A DNA stretch of 64,000 nt. It comes from Anoxynatronum buryatiense (lineage in GTDB: Bacteria; Bacillota; Clostridia; Peptostreptococcales; Tindalliaceae). Location: contig NZ_FXUF01000002.1 of the NCBI RefSeq assembly GCF_900182905.1, forward strand, positions 310,001 to 374,000. Direction: 5' to 3'. The notes under the pieces were generated by a model, which searched no databases, had not been told where the DNA came from, and worked only from the letters and a program-made list of their open reading frames with translations. Below are positions 10,001-18,002 of this stretch, in pieces; position 1 is the stretch's first letter; each line of letters begins with the position of its first letter. Position numbers and translations under genes: made by a program.

Positions 10001-10238
10001 CAGAGAAAATGTGGAATGGGATGGATTGAGTGAAACAGTGATGATCCGAGGTTCAGAAGGGCAGGCTCTTCTGATGACCATCGGCAGCCGCCAATTGTGG
10101 GTGGAGGATGAAGCTGTCGATATGGGCGTCGCAGCAGAAATCACCAATGACCGCAGCTTTGTTCCCATTTCCAGATTCGCCGCCGCTCTGGGGATTGAAT
10201 ACCAGTGGTATCCAGATAATGAAACGGTTATTTTTTAG
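7017..10238 (+). CDS. Secreted phosphodiester glycosidase family protein with C-terminal copper-amine-oxidase-N-like domain
   Basis: A 1073-residue exported protein. A Sec signal peptide ends near VEPVAAQ (about residue 31). Residues about 70-380 form a phosphodiester glycosidase (NAGPA) domain, with GINADFFYL, the MVTIDGRH strand and the signature MDGGGSTTMAVR. The middle holds beta-rich segments resembling bacterial Ig-like and carbohydrate-binding modules. After an unassigned segment, the last ~115 residues match the copper amine oxidase N-terminal (stalk) domain. NAGPA domains remove alpha-GlcNAc from phosphodiesters; the substrate here is unknown. The ATG follows GGGAGGGG. Its position next to wall-polymer genes suggests an envelope glycan target (inference). 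Confidence 0.85.
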   Translation: MIDKYSFKKKWIGLGLATLVSIGALVEPVAAQTWLFEEKTTENIAGGASYQRILRFGEQGWQHVNVIRVNLNDQHTKLDLLQSAGGVSQRESLTNMLQRAENPVAGINADFFYLTNPDSPMGIMVRDGSIVSSPVLEKPYSTLAVTNEGQAFLTDWHNHLYVSTENGGIFSISAYNKITWNYHMITMMDRNWGEKSPGAGDEYRDLVEVVVADGVVTEVRRGLPPVTIPENGYVLLASGQNGQLLLQGIRQGERITFYDQTTPNLQNIQLAVGGGTVLVRNGQTVSFSEPVAGNHPRTAVGINRAGNELIMVTIDGRHRSYTGVDGQKLAALMIELGSDQAILMDGGGSTTMAVRQLGESAVKVVNAPSDGNQRRIINGLAVTSTAPQGELAGLMFTAGQESVFVNQPMNLQVSGYDTYYQAYPLESGAVTYRVVEGKGRVENQQLIAEAAGTLIVEASFQGKSVSQTIQALSEVAGLQIHVPRYTLNPGASMSVTVEGIDPNGFRAPLSMSRVQITDQQGLGTLSNGVYQAGQREGTTVLRASYNGYQAAVPLSIGMQRQAAASLETYQPAFLGYPAAVKGSVSTVSGGAVNPNALRLDFDLTGAIETTAAYVVFGQSISIPAQTSRISLRVNATETAPHWIRGQVRDASGQTHTVDFKQGIDWTGWSTLEGNLPQGVTFPAVLERIYVVETDPFFKTRGTLLFDGIEFLAPLTLPVLTPEEAGGQVADPVRKVPAQADGQWLVHGGGDDNTVSQQLLRQLQNGYQSIYVTGNVTGELRSQAGNRIIGGNGGHTANQTGQQMVIYLDNSQDGLRKTNYQQWPWLMNTLKGSLPEQILVFLPKPIWGPQGFGDELEADLLGEQFKKLADQGKQVFVFHGNGSAEVELRDGVRYIGVARNGQQGVALYQSGGRLSYQLINLADNTAIPGVAVQEKVQETVSTPAPIPVNDQQVSFRVGQRYYMAGSEQISLDTAPYIKDGRLMVPVAHISRALGIPRENVEWDGLSETVMIRGSEGQALLMTIGSRQLWVEDEAVDMGVAAEITNDRSFVPISRFAAALGIEYQWYPDNETVIF

Positions 10239-10277
10239 CAGCATAAAAGTAATCATGTGTGTTGTTTGAGGTTGAAA

Positions 10278-10386
10278 ATAAAGGGATTTGGCCAGGGCAG
10301 CTGACTCCGTTCTGCTCCTCACCAAATCCCTTGCCTTTATCGTGTTTTGTCTACAGTCTGAAGCAGCCATTTGTGCTGCTTTTTTG
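10278..10386 (+). repeat. Intergenic repeat copy 2, long hairpin plus terminator
   Basis: This is the best-preserved copy. A perfect 11-bp stem, AAGGGATTTGG (10281-10291) with CCAAATCCCTT (10322-10332), encloses a further partly paired region. Then come GCCTTTATCGTG, TTTTGTCTACAGTCTGAAGC (10345-10364) and a 7-bp terminator stem, AAGCAGC (10361-10367) with GCTGCTT (10375-10381), followed by T residues. The order and core match copies 1 and 3. It ends the glycosidase transcript; any further role is unknown. Confidence 0.8.
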
Positions 10387-10404
10387 ATACAGATAGAACC
10401 GTAT

Positions 10405-10436
10405 TTGAATGAAATGAGGATAAGTAGGTATATAAA
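10405..10436 (+). promoter_or_regulatory. Possible promoter for the Lon-like gene
   Basis: TTGAAT at 10405-10410, an 18-base spacer and TATATA at 10429-10434 (or TATAAA at 10431). It lies between the terminator of repeat copy 2 and the gene start at 10492. Moderate match only. Confidence 0.45.
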
Positions 10437-10491
10437 GACTAACTGCTATCAACGATGATGGTCAGCAGAATCAGCGAAGGGGGTACACATC

Positions 10492-12933
10492 ATGGAACAA
10501 TACCGACTGGACTGGCAACAGCTCAATCACTTCTGTGCAACAGAAAACTTTCATTTTCACACCACTGAAGAACTGGAACCGCTAAAAGGGATCATTGGTC
10601 AGGATCGGGCAGCCAAAGCACTGAGCTTTGGTCTTCGCATGAACAAAAAGGGATACAATATCTATATTTCAGGTATCAGTGGTACCGGGCGCAGCAGCTA
10701 TAGTCAATCCATTGTTCGGGAATTTGCTGAAAAAATGTCGCCACCCCTGGACTGGGTGTATGTCTATAATTTTAAAAATCCGGACAAACCCAAAGCCCTG
10801 GGGATGGAAGCAGGTGTTGGAAAGCAATTTAAAAAAGACATTGAAGGCATGATCGAGCAGATTCGAAAAGAAATCATGACCGCTTTTCGAAGCAACGAAT
10901 ATGAAACTAAAAAAAATGAACTCATCAAAGAATATCAGCAAAAAAATCAGGAAATGGTCAAAGAGTTAAACGATAAGGCGCAGCAATATGGCTTTGTATT
11001 TAAGGAGACAGAACATGGTTTAATGACAATACCACTGGTGGAAGAGCGTCCCATGACCCAGGAAGAGTATGAAAATCTTTCCATGGAAGCCATCGAAGAA
11101 CTGCGTGAAAAATCCAATGAGTTAAGCCTGCAGACTTTTGAAATGTTCAACGAAATCAGAGAATTAGAAGAGTTGCTGCGACAGAATGTGAAGAAGCTGG
11201 ATGAAAAAACGGGTTATGATGTCATCAACTACTATATCAAAAAACTCCTCAGTCGATATAATCACCGGGAAGAAATTCGGGAGTACATTAACGATCTTGA
11301 AAAAGACATCGTGGAAAATATCCAGCGTTTTCGGAAAACTGAAGACAGTCAGGAAAAAACGGCAGCTCTTTTTCTTCGGCGATCCAGTGAAGATAACTTT
11401 CAAATGCGTTACAAGATCAACCTTTTTGTGAACAACAGCGAAGCAGAAAGTGCTCCCATCATCAATGAAACCAACCCCACCCTCTACAACCTTATCGGAG
11501 CTATTGAATACAAAAATGAAATGGGAGTATTGAAGACCGATTTCTCGCAGATTAAGCCCGGGGCCCTCCACATGGCCAATGGCGGGTTTCTGCTGTTACA
11601 CACCCGGGAAATATTAATGCAGCCATACGCCTGGGACGCATTGAAAAGAGCATTAAAAACAGGTGAAATCAACATAGAAAATCTGTCGCAGCAAATGGGT
11701 CTCGCAGTGACCTCAACGCTGAAACCAGAACCCATTCCGCTGGATCTGAAGGTGGTGTTAATAGGTGATGCCTACACCTATAGCCTTCTCTACGCGCTTG
11801 ACGAAGATTTTAAAAAACTGTTTAAAATAATGGCAGATTTTGACACTGAAATGGATCGTACCGATGAAAACACTTTTAAAATGGCAAAGTTCATTGCCAC
11901 TCACTGCAAAGATGTGGGGTTGAAACCTTTTGACAGAGAGGCTGTTTGCCGGGTCATTCAGTACAGTTCCAGGCTTGCAGATCATCAAAACAAACTGACC
12001 ACCAGGTTTAGTCAAGTGGTGGAAATTCTCTATGAATCAGATGCCTGGGCACAAATGGACAATTCTCCATTGGTAAACCTGGAGCACGTGGAAAAGGCTA
12101 TTTTGGAGAAAATTGACCGAAACAGCAAGTATGAAGAAAAGCTCAATGAGCTTTTCGAAGACGGCACATTGCTCATGGATGTCACCGGTGAAACAGTGGG
12201 GCAAATCAACGGCCTGGTGGTGATGGGGACGGGCGAACATTCTTTTGGCAAGCCTACCCGCATCACAGTTTCCACTTATCGGGGAAAATCAGGTATTATC
12301 AACATTGAACGTGAAGTGGCCAAGAGTGGCCCCATTCACTCAAAAGGAGTCTATGTCCTCAGTGGATATTTGGGTGCGCAGTATGCACAGGAGCAGCCCA
12401 TTGCCCTGACTGCCAGTATCAGTTTTGAACAGAATTATTCCATGATCGATGGTGACAGCGCTTCCAGCACTGAACTTTATGGTATCCTGTCAAGCATAGC
12501 CAGAGTGCCCATCAAGCAGAGCATTGCTGTTACAGGTTCAGTAAACCAAAAGGGAGAAATTCAGCCAATCGGCGGTGTCAACGAAAAAATTGAAGGGTTT
12601 TTTGATGTCTGCAAAATCATGGGGTTCACTGGTGAACAGGGCGTCATCATTCCCCGGCAGAATGTAAAAAATCTCCTTTTGAAAGATGACGTCATCGATG
12701 CTGTTCGCAAAGGAACCTTTCACATATATGCTATTGGTCATGTAGAGGAGGGAATAGAGATCCTTACAGGTATTCCTGCAGGAAAAGCGGATGAAACCGG
12801 TGAGTATCCTCCAAATACTATCAACAACCGTGTGGTCAAGCGATTGAAAAGCATGTATGAAAAGGCAAAAGAGGAGGCAAGTGGCGGTAAGCCAGCACAG
12901 AAAGAAACGGATGAAATAAAATCATCATCATAA
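10492..12933 (+). CDS. Lon-family (S16) protease with degenerate ATPase motifs
   Basis: An 813-residue COG1067-type Lon homologue. The N-terminal AAA-like module has GISGTGRSS at residues 61-69, where the Walker A lysine is arginine, and the expected Walker B strand reads GGFLLLH with no acidic pair. A long coiled-coil-rich insert occupies about residues 110-320. The S16 protease domain at the C-terminus has the catalytic serine in GDSAS (S656) and lysine in GGVNEK (K699), the 43-residue spacing usual for Lon. The proteolytic site therefore looks intact while ATP hydrolysis is doubtful, as in LonC-type enzymes. A GGGGGTACACATC ribosome site precedes the ATG. It is a monocistronic gene between repeat copies 2 and 3. 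Confidence 0.9.
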   Translation: MEQYRLDWQQLNHFCATENFHFHTTEELEPLKGIIGQDRAAKALSFGLRMNKKGYNIYISGISGTGRSSYSQSIVREFAEKMSPPLDWVYVYNFKNPDKPKALGMEAGVGKQFKKDIEGMIEQIRKEIMTAFRSNEYETKKNELIKEYQQKNQEMVKELNDKAQQYGFVFKETEHGLMTIPLVEERPMTQEEYENLSMEAIEELREKSNELSLQTFEMFNEIRELEELLRQNVKKLDEKTGYDVINYYIKKLLSRYNHREEIREYINDLEKDIVENIQRFRKTEDSQEKTAALFLRRSSEDNFQMRYKINLFVNNSEAESAPIINETNPTLYNLIGAIEYKNEMGVLKTDFSQIKPGALHMANGGFLLLHTREILMQPYAWDALKRALKTGEINIENLSQQMGLAVTSTLKPEPIPLDLKVVLIGDAYTYSLLYALDEDFKKLFKIMADFDTEMDRTDENTFKMAKFIATHCKDVGLKPFDREAVCRVIQYSSRLADHQNKLTTRFSQVVEILYESDAWAQMDNSPLVNLEHVEKAILEKIDRNSKYEEKLNELFEDGTLLMDVTGETVGQINGLVVMGTGEHSFGKPTRITVSTYRGKSGIINIEREVAKSGPIHSKGVYVLSGYLGAQYAQEQPIALTASISFEQNYSMIDGDSASSTELYGILSSIARVPIKQSIAVTGSVNQKGEIQPIGGVNEKIEGFFDVCKIMGFTGEQGVIIPRQNVKNLLLKDDVIDAVRKGTFHIYAIGHVEEGIEILTGIPAGKADETGEYPPNTINNRVVKRLKSMYEKAKEEASGGKPAQKETDEIKSSS

Positions 12934-12969
12934 ATGTGACGTGAAGTCGCAGGCGGTGATGGAGAAGAT

Positions 12970-13087
12970 AAAGGGTCTGGGGAAAGGATAGCTGTTTTGC
13001 ATGTATCAAATGGCTGCCCTTCCCAGACCCTGTGCTTTTACTATTTTTGTCTCCAGTGTCAAGCTCCGTTTAAGCGACGGAGTTTTG
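12970..13087 (+). repeat. Intergenic repeat copy 3, convergent-gene terminator
   Basis: The 10-bp stem AGGGTCTGGG (12972-12981) with CCCAGACCCT (13022-13031) is followed by GTGCTTTTACTA, TTTTTGTCTCCAGTGTCAAG and a 6-bp hairpin CTCCGT (13064-13069) with ACGGAG (13077-13082) plus TTTT. The primary sequence has diverged from copy 2 in the stems, but base pairing and core order are kept. It lies between the convergent lon-like and cyclo-ligase genes and probably terminates transcription from the plus side. Confidence 0.75.
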
Positions 13088-13663
13088 TCATGTGGACTTG
13101 CAGTCGATGGTTCGGTGCTCAGTGATGAGAAGATGTACGGGCACATCATGGGGTTCCCGGGGAACCCGGTCGACCAGCTGCAGTTCATAAAGCAAAGAAA
13201 TCAGCGGCACACCAGAACGAAGGGTCGGGAGAAAACGGTCATAGTAACCGGCGCCAAAACCGATTCGATAACCTTCATGATCAAAAACCAGCCCTGGAAC
13301 AATCACCAGATCAATGAGTGTTGGGTCAACTGGCCGCAGCGTTTCTGACTTTGGTTCCAGAAGCCCAAAGTGTCCCCTCTCCAGATCTTTTGCAGGATCC
13401 TCCAACTGAGAAATCATGAGGGTATGAGTGGCGGGATTTGTGACGGGAATAAAGACCTGTTTCTCCTGCTCCAGCAGGCGCCGAATCAAGTCATCTGTCT
13501 TGACTTCATTGCGAAAATCCAGGTATACCATAATGTTGATGGACTGCTGCAGTTCAGGTTGTTCCATGAGACGGTTGATAATCAGTGTTGATTTTGACAT
13601 GACCTGCTCAGCGGATAGCTGGTTCCTCTTATTCAGAATCTGCTGACGCATGAGCTCTTTCAT
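13088..13663 (-). CDS. 5-formyltetrahydrofolate cyclo-ligase
   Basis: A 191-residue enzyme that converts 5-formyl-THF to 5,10-methenyl-THF using ATP. Family features are the N-terminal LMRQQILNKRNQL helix, YLDFRNEVKTDDLI, and the C-terminal nucleotide loop IGFGAGYYDRFLP. The start at 13663 has AAAGGAG 7 bases upstream; the ATG two codons earlier is too close to that site. The gene lies alone on the minus strand and is divergent from ftsE. It fits folate one-carbon recycling in an organism with formate metabolism, but no direct link is visible. Confidence 0.93.
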   Translation of the reverse strand: MKELMRQQILNKRNQLSAEQVMSKSTLIINRLMEQPELQQSINIMVYLDFRNEVKTDDLIRRLLEQEKQVFIPVTNPATHTLMISQLEDPAKDLERGHFGLLEPKSETLRPVDPTLIDLVIVPGLVFDHEGYRIGFGAGYYDRFLPTLRSGVPLISLLYELQLVDRVPREPHDVPVHLLITEHRTIDCKST

Positions 13664-13708
13664 AAACATGCTCCTTTCAGTCTCTTTATTTCATTTTAAC
13701 AGATTTCG

Positions 13709-13737
13709 TTGCAATTAGTAGAGGTTGACGTTATAAT
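13709..13737 (+). promoter_or_regulatory. SigA-type promoter of the ftsEX operon
   Basis: TTGCAA at 13709-13714, a 17-base spacer and TATAAT at 13732-13737, about 50 bases before the ftsE start. Confidence 0.75.
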
Positions 13738-13788
13738 AAGAGAAGAATCCTGATATTTCAAGGTATTGACCCTGGGAGTGGAAATCAT

Positions 13789-14475
13789 TTGATCGAATTC
13801 CGTAATATTCATAAAACCTATGATAATGGTGTGCAGGCATTAAATGGCATTAACCTAAAGATCAATAAAGGTGAGTTCGTGTTTCTGGTCGGCCCCAGCG
13901 GCGCCGGCAAATCAACCTTTATTAAATTGTTACTGAAAGAAGAAGAACCTTCCGATGGCTGCATACTGGTGGATAATGAAGACATCACCCGGTTTTCCAG
14001 ACGAAAGGTACCTTATCTCCGAAGAAAAATCAGTGTGGTTTTTCAGGATTTCCGGTTACTGGAAGAGAAAACACTTTATGAAAATGTGGCATTTGCCATG
14101 CAGGTGGTGGGTGCATCACCAAAAGATATTCGTCGTCAGGTTCCCATGGTACTGGGAATGGTGGGACTCAGCGATCGGGCGAAGCAGTACCCGCATCAGT
14201 TGTCTGGCGGCGAGAAACAACGGGTTTCCATCGCCCGGGCCATTGTGAATCGGCCCATTATACTTATTGCTGATGAACCCACAGGAAATCTGGACCCCGA
14301 GACAGCCTGGGAAGTGATGAAGGTGCTGCGGCATATCAGCCGGCGGGGAACCACCATTTTAATGGCCACCCACGCCAAAGACATCGTCGATGTGATGCAG
14401 CAGCGCGTAGTTGCCCTTGAAAAAGGCCGCATTGTGCGGGATGCACAAAGGGGGATCTACGGGTATGAAACTTAG
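13789..14475 (+). CDS. ftsE: Cell-division ABC transporter ATPase FtsE
   Basis: A 228-residue ABC ATPase with Walker A GPSGAGKST, signature LSGGEKQR and Walker B ILIADEPTGNLD. FtsE works with FtsX to activate peptidoglycan hydrolases rather than to transport solutes. The start is TTG at 13789 preceded by GGGAGTGG. It overlaps ftsX by 11 bases. The downstream M23 gene is the likely hydrolase partner. Confidence 0.96.
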   Translation: MIEFRNIHKTYDNGVQALNGINLKINKGEFVFLVGPSGAGKSTFIKLLLKEEEPSDGCILVDNEDITRFSRRKVPYLRRKISVVFQDFRLLEEKTLYENVAFAMQVVGASPKDIRRQVPMVLGMVGLSDRAKQYPHQLSGGEKQRVSIARAIVNRPIILIADEPTGNLDPETAWEVMKVLRHISRRGTTILMATHAKDIVDVMQQRVVALEKGRIVRDAQRGIYGYET

Positions 14476-15361
14476 AAGCTTTCAGTATATTCTTCAGCAG
14501 AGCTTTAAAGGAATTTGGCGTAATCGTGGAATGAGCGTCGCCTCCATCAGTTCAGTGGCAGCCTCTCTGACCATTCTGGGACTGATGATGGTGTTGGTGC
14601 TGAACATGAGCCATCTGGCAGGATTGGCACAAACACAATTTGACAGTGTTCAGGTATACCTGGAAAATGACCTGACCCCTGAGGCCATTGAAAGCCTCGG
14701 CCAGGACATGACGGCGATTACCGGTGTTTCCTACGTGCTCTATGAATCCAAAGAATCGGCCTTGGCAAAAATGAAAGATCGATGGGGAACCCAGGGGTAT
14801 TTGCTGGATACACTGGAAGAAAATCCGCTTCCCAACTCATATATTGTTCATGTGAGTCACATCAACGTGTCTGACAGGGTTGTCAGTGAGCTGAACACGC
14901 TGCCGGGAGTTGATGAAGTTAAATATTACAGGGATATTATCGACAATCTGATTCGTATGGCCGGGCTGATTCGCTCAGTTGGTCTGGCGGTGATTGTCAT
15001 TCTCATTATGATTGCCACTTTTATTATCTCCAACACGATCAAACTCACCATCAATGCCCGAAAAAGGGAAATCAACATCATGAAATATGTGGGAGCCACC
15101 AACTGGTTCGTCAGATGGCCATTTCTCATCGAAGGCACATTGCTGGGATTCATTGGGGCAGCCATTGCGCTGGGATTGGTTTACATGGGATATCAGTCTA
15201 TTTTTGACATGATTGCCACCCGCTTCTTTGTTATTTTCAGTGCGTATCTGTTGACAGTGGAAGAAATGATGCGGCGCACCATGGTGATGTTCGCTGTGCT
15301 GGGTGCCGGTGTGGGAGCCCTTGGAAGCATCATTTCACTGCGAAGATTCCTGGAAGTTTAA
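14465..15361 (+). CDS. ftsX: Cell-division membrane protein FtsX
   Basis: A 298-residue membrane protein with four hydrophobic segments: one near residues 25-50, an extracellular loop of about 110 residues, then three C-terminal segments with the TIKLTINARKREINIMKYVGA motif of FtsX proteins. The start at 14465 was chosen because it begins at MKLRSFQYILQQSFKGI, the usual N-terminus, and overlaps ftsE by 11 bases. The loop is expected to contact a coiled-coil hydrolase such as the next gene product. Confidence 0.96.
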   Translation: MKLRSFQYILQQSFKGIWRNRGMSVASISSVAASLTILGLMMVLVLNMSHLAGLAQTQFDSVQVYLENDLTPEAIESLGQDMTAITGVSYVLYESKESALAKMKDRWGTQGYLLDTLEENPLPNSYIVHVSHINVSDRVVSELNTLPGVDEVKYYRDIIDNLIRMAGLIRSVGLAVIVILIMIATFIISNTIKLTINARKREINIMKYVGATNWFVRWPFLIEGTLLGFIGAAIALGLVYMGYQSIFDMIATRFFVIFSAYLLTVEEMMRRTMVMFAVLGAGVGALGSIISLRRFLEV

Positions 15362-15396
15362 GAGACAGAAGATCCTGCGAAAGGGGAGGAATGTAG

Positions 15397-16536
15397 ATGC
15401 AGCATCAAAAAATAATCAAAACCATTACTTACATGCTTATGGCAGGGTTGCTGTTATCGACAACAACCACTTTTGGAAACGATGAGATCAACCAGGTCAA
15501 TCGAGAGCTGGAGCGATTGCAGCAGCAGCAAAAGGGAATCACAAGTGAGTTAAAAGAAAACGAGAGCCAGCAACGGGACGTGAGTGCGGAGATTAGTAAA
15601 ATTGGAACCGCCATTGCCAATACACAAAATGAGATTAGCAGCTTGCAGCAGCAAATTACTGATACCGAAACCCGCATTGCCCATGCTGAAGACGAGCTGG
15701 TGCTGGCGGCCATGCAGATCGATGAAAAGAAAGACCTTTTGGCCCGAAGACTGGATGCCATGTATCGAAGCGGAAATGTGGCCTATGCAGAAGTACTTTT
15801 TAATTCCCGTGATTTTACAGAACTAATGAGTAATCTTGATATGGTGCAAACCATTGTCAATTATGATGTGGAGCTTCTTCAGTTTCTGGATGAACAGCGG
15901 ATGATTGTGGAAGACAGAAAAGCTGAGCTGGAAGCAGGACGGCGTCACCTTAGCGAACTGCAGCTGGCAATGGAAAACCAGCGGTCGGTATTGCTGGTGT
16001 CCCGGGGAGAACAGGAACGGTTGAAACAGGAGCTGGAAGAAGACAAAGTGGCCCTTGCCAGGCAGCTTGATCAGCTGGAAAAAGAAGCGAAAGATTTGGA
16101 ACAGGTGCTGTTAAAACTACAGTCAGAAGGCGACTACATCGGCGGCGTGATGAAATGGCCGGTGCCCGGGCATACACGGGTTTCTTCTGAATACGGCAAC
16201 CGACTGCATCCCATTCTGAAAACCAACCGATTCCATTCCGGCATTGATATTCCTGCCCCAACTGGTACCAACATTATTGCTGCGGGTTCCGGCAGAGTGG
16301 CTTTTGCAGGCACACAGGGAGGGTATGGACGCACTGTCATACTTGATCATGGTGGCGGAATCATGTCCCTTTATGCCCACAACAGCCAGTTGCTGGTTTC
16401 TGAAGGGCAGCAGGTAACTCAGGGATCAGTGATTGCCAAGGCTGGCAGCACCGGGATGTCCACCGGGCCGCATCTGCATTTCGAAGTGCGTGAAAATGGC
16501 AAGTATGTGGATCCAAACCCCTGGATAGGACGTTAA
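15397..16536 (+). CDS. Secreted coiled-coil M23 (LytM) peptidoglycan endopeptidase
   Basis: A 379-residue exported protein with a signal peptide (residues 1 to about 28), a long coiled coil (about 30-245) and a C-terminal M23 zinc peptidase domain. Zinc ligands are visible in NRFHSGIDIP and in GPHLHFEV. The architecture is that of EnvC or clostridial FtsEX-activated hydrolases. Its place directly after ftsX supports activation by FtsEX. AAGGGGAGG lies before the ATG. Confidence 0.94.
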   Translation: MQHQKIIKTITYMLMAGLLLSTTTTFGNDEINQVNRELERLQQQQKGITSELKENESQQRDVSAEISKIGTAIANTQNEISSLQQQITDTETRIAHAEDELVLAAMQIDEKKDLLARRLDAMYRSGNVAYAEVLFNSRDFTELMSNLDMVQTIVNYDVELLQFLDEQRMIVEDRKAELEAGRRHLSELQLAMENQRSVLLVSRGEQERLKQELEEDKVALARQLDQLEKEAKDLEQVLLKLQSEGDYIGGVMKWPVPGHTRVSSEYGNRLHPILKTNRFHSGIDIPAPTGTNIIAAGSGRVAFAGTQGGYGRTVILDHGGGIMSLYAHNSQLLVSEGQQVTQGSVIAKAGSTGMSTGPHLHFEVRENGKYVDPNPWIGR

Positions 16537-16565
16537 TTCCTGAACTGAATCAGAATGAACAACAG

Positions 16566-16597
16566 AAACCCGATCTAAAACAGGTGATCGGGTTTAT
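16566..16597 (+). terminator. Hairpin after the M23 gene
   Basis: The 10-bp perfect stem AAACCCGATC (16566-16575) with GATCGGGTTT (16586-16595) has a short, interrupted T run after it. It may be a moderate terminator between the M23 gene and ctpA. Confidence 0.65.
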
Positions 16598-16717
16598 TGC
16601 TTTTGAGATCAGTTTTTCTTTGAAGTCATTTCACTGTTCGGGTGGTGTTGCTTTTCTTTTTGAGGTACAATGGTAAGGGAACTGATGACTATTTACTGAC
16701 AGCAAGGAGCGTGTCCA

Positions 16718-17932
16718 ATGATTCGAAAAAGAAGTGCATTTATAGGAGCAGTATTGCTCGTGCTGCTCACGGCTTTTACCACGCTGGTGGTCAGCAATAT
16801 CCGTGCATTGCAGGTGGGCGACCACGTGATTATCAGCAGGCAGATGTACCAGCAGATGCAGGAAGATACCGGTGGACTATACAAGCTGACATCATTAAAA
16901 GAATTTTTACTGCAGGAGTATTACCAGGAACTTGATGAAGAAACCCTGCTGGATGGTGCCATTCGGGGCATGTTTGAAGCGGTGGAAGATCCATATACCA
17001 CCTACCTGGATGCCCGGGATTATTCGGATTTGATGATGAGCACCAGAGGCACCTATGGCGGCATTGGTATCATTGTCACAGCTGACGAAGATGGTTTTGT
17101 GAGCGTGATTTCACCCATTGAAGGAACACCGGGAGAACGGGCCGGTTTGGCGACGGGTGACCGGATTTTACGGGTGGATGACCAGTCAGTGAGCGGTAAC
17201 CGGCTGGATGATGCCGTCGCTCTTATGCGAGGTGAGCCGAATACAGAAGTGGTTTTGGAGCTGATGAAACGAAATCAGCGGGAGAGCACAGAAGTGATCA
17301 TTATGCGGGAAACCATCCGCATTCAATCTGTCAGATCAGAAATCATGGAGAACGACATCGGGTATCTGCGCATCAGTTCTTTTGATGAACAGACAGCAAG
17401 AGACTTCCAGACTCATATGGATACCCTGGAGCGAAGCGGTGTGACTCAGTTGATCCTTGATCTGAGAAATAATCCGGGCGGCTTGCTGAATCAGGCCAAC
17501 CGTATAGCAGACCTCTTGCTGGGAGAAGGGCTAATCGTCTATACAGAAGACCGGCATGGCAACCGAAGAGAAGAAATGTCCGACAAAAAAATGTATCAGA
17601 TGGAACTTGTAGTTCTTATAAATGAAGGCAGTGCCAGTGCTTCAGAGATTTTGGCCGGCGCCATACAGGATCATCAACGAGGTGCGCTGGTGGGTACCAC
17701 CAGCTTTGGAAAGGGACTTGTACAGGAGTTACAGCAGCTGCCCGATGGAACAGGATTTAAGTACGCCGTTTCTCAGTACTTCACACCCAATGGCAGGTAT
17801 ATTCATGACACGGGAATTGAGCCTGATGTGGTGGTGGAAATTCCTGAAGAGTTGCTGGATGAAATGCACGAAGTGAGTGAAGAAAATGATTTACAGCTGC
17901 AGAAAGCCATTGAATTATTGCAGGGGTCCTAA
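16718..17932 (+). CDS. S41 C-terminal processing peptidase CtpA
   Basis: A 404-residue serine protease. It has an N-terminal signal anchor (about residues 8-28), a PDZ domain (about 105-190, YGGIGIIV to RVDDQSVSG) and the S41 catalytic domain with serine in GSASASE and lysine in TSFGKGLVQ. It acts outside the membrane on envelope proteins or cleaves their C-termini. Position after ftsEX and the M23 hydrolase is common in Clostridia and suggests a role in wall-hydrolase control. AAGGAG precedes the ATG. Confidence 0.95.
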   Translation: MIRKRSAFIGAVLLVLLTAFTTLVVSNIRALQVGDHVIISRQMYQQMQEDTGGLYKLTSLKEFLLQEYYQELDEETLLDGAIRGMFEAVEDPYTTYLDARDYSDLMMSTRGTYGGIGIIVTADEDGFVSVISPIEGTPGERAGLATGDRILRVDDQSVSGNRLDDAVALMRGEPNTEVVLELMKRNQRESTEVIIMRETIRIQSVRSEIMENDIGYLRISSFDEQTARDFQTHMDTLERSGVTQLILDLRNNPGGLLNQANRIADLLLGEGLIVYTEDRHGNRREEMSDKKMYQMELVVLINEGSASASEILAGAIQDHQRGALVGTTSFGKGLVQELQQLPDGTGFKYAVSQYFTPNGRYIHDTGIEPDVVVEIPEELLDEMHEVSEENDLQLQKAIELLQGS

Positions 17933-18002
17933 AGGGCTGTGGGTATTCTAACATTACCCAAATGATCTCAAGGCGAATAACAAATGGGAGAATGATGGTA
18001 TC

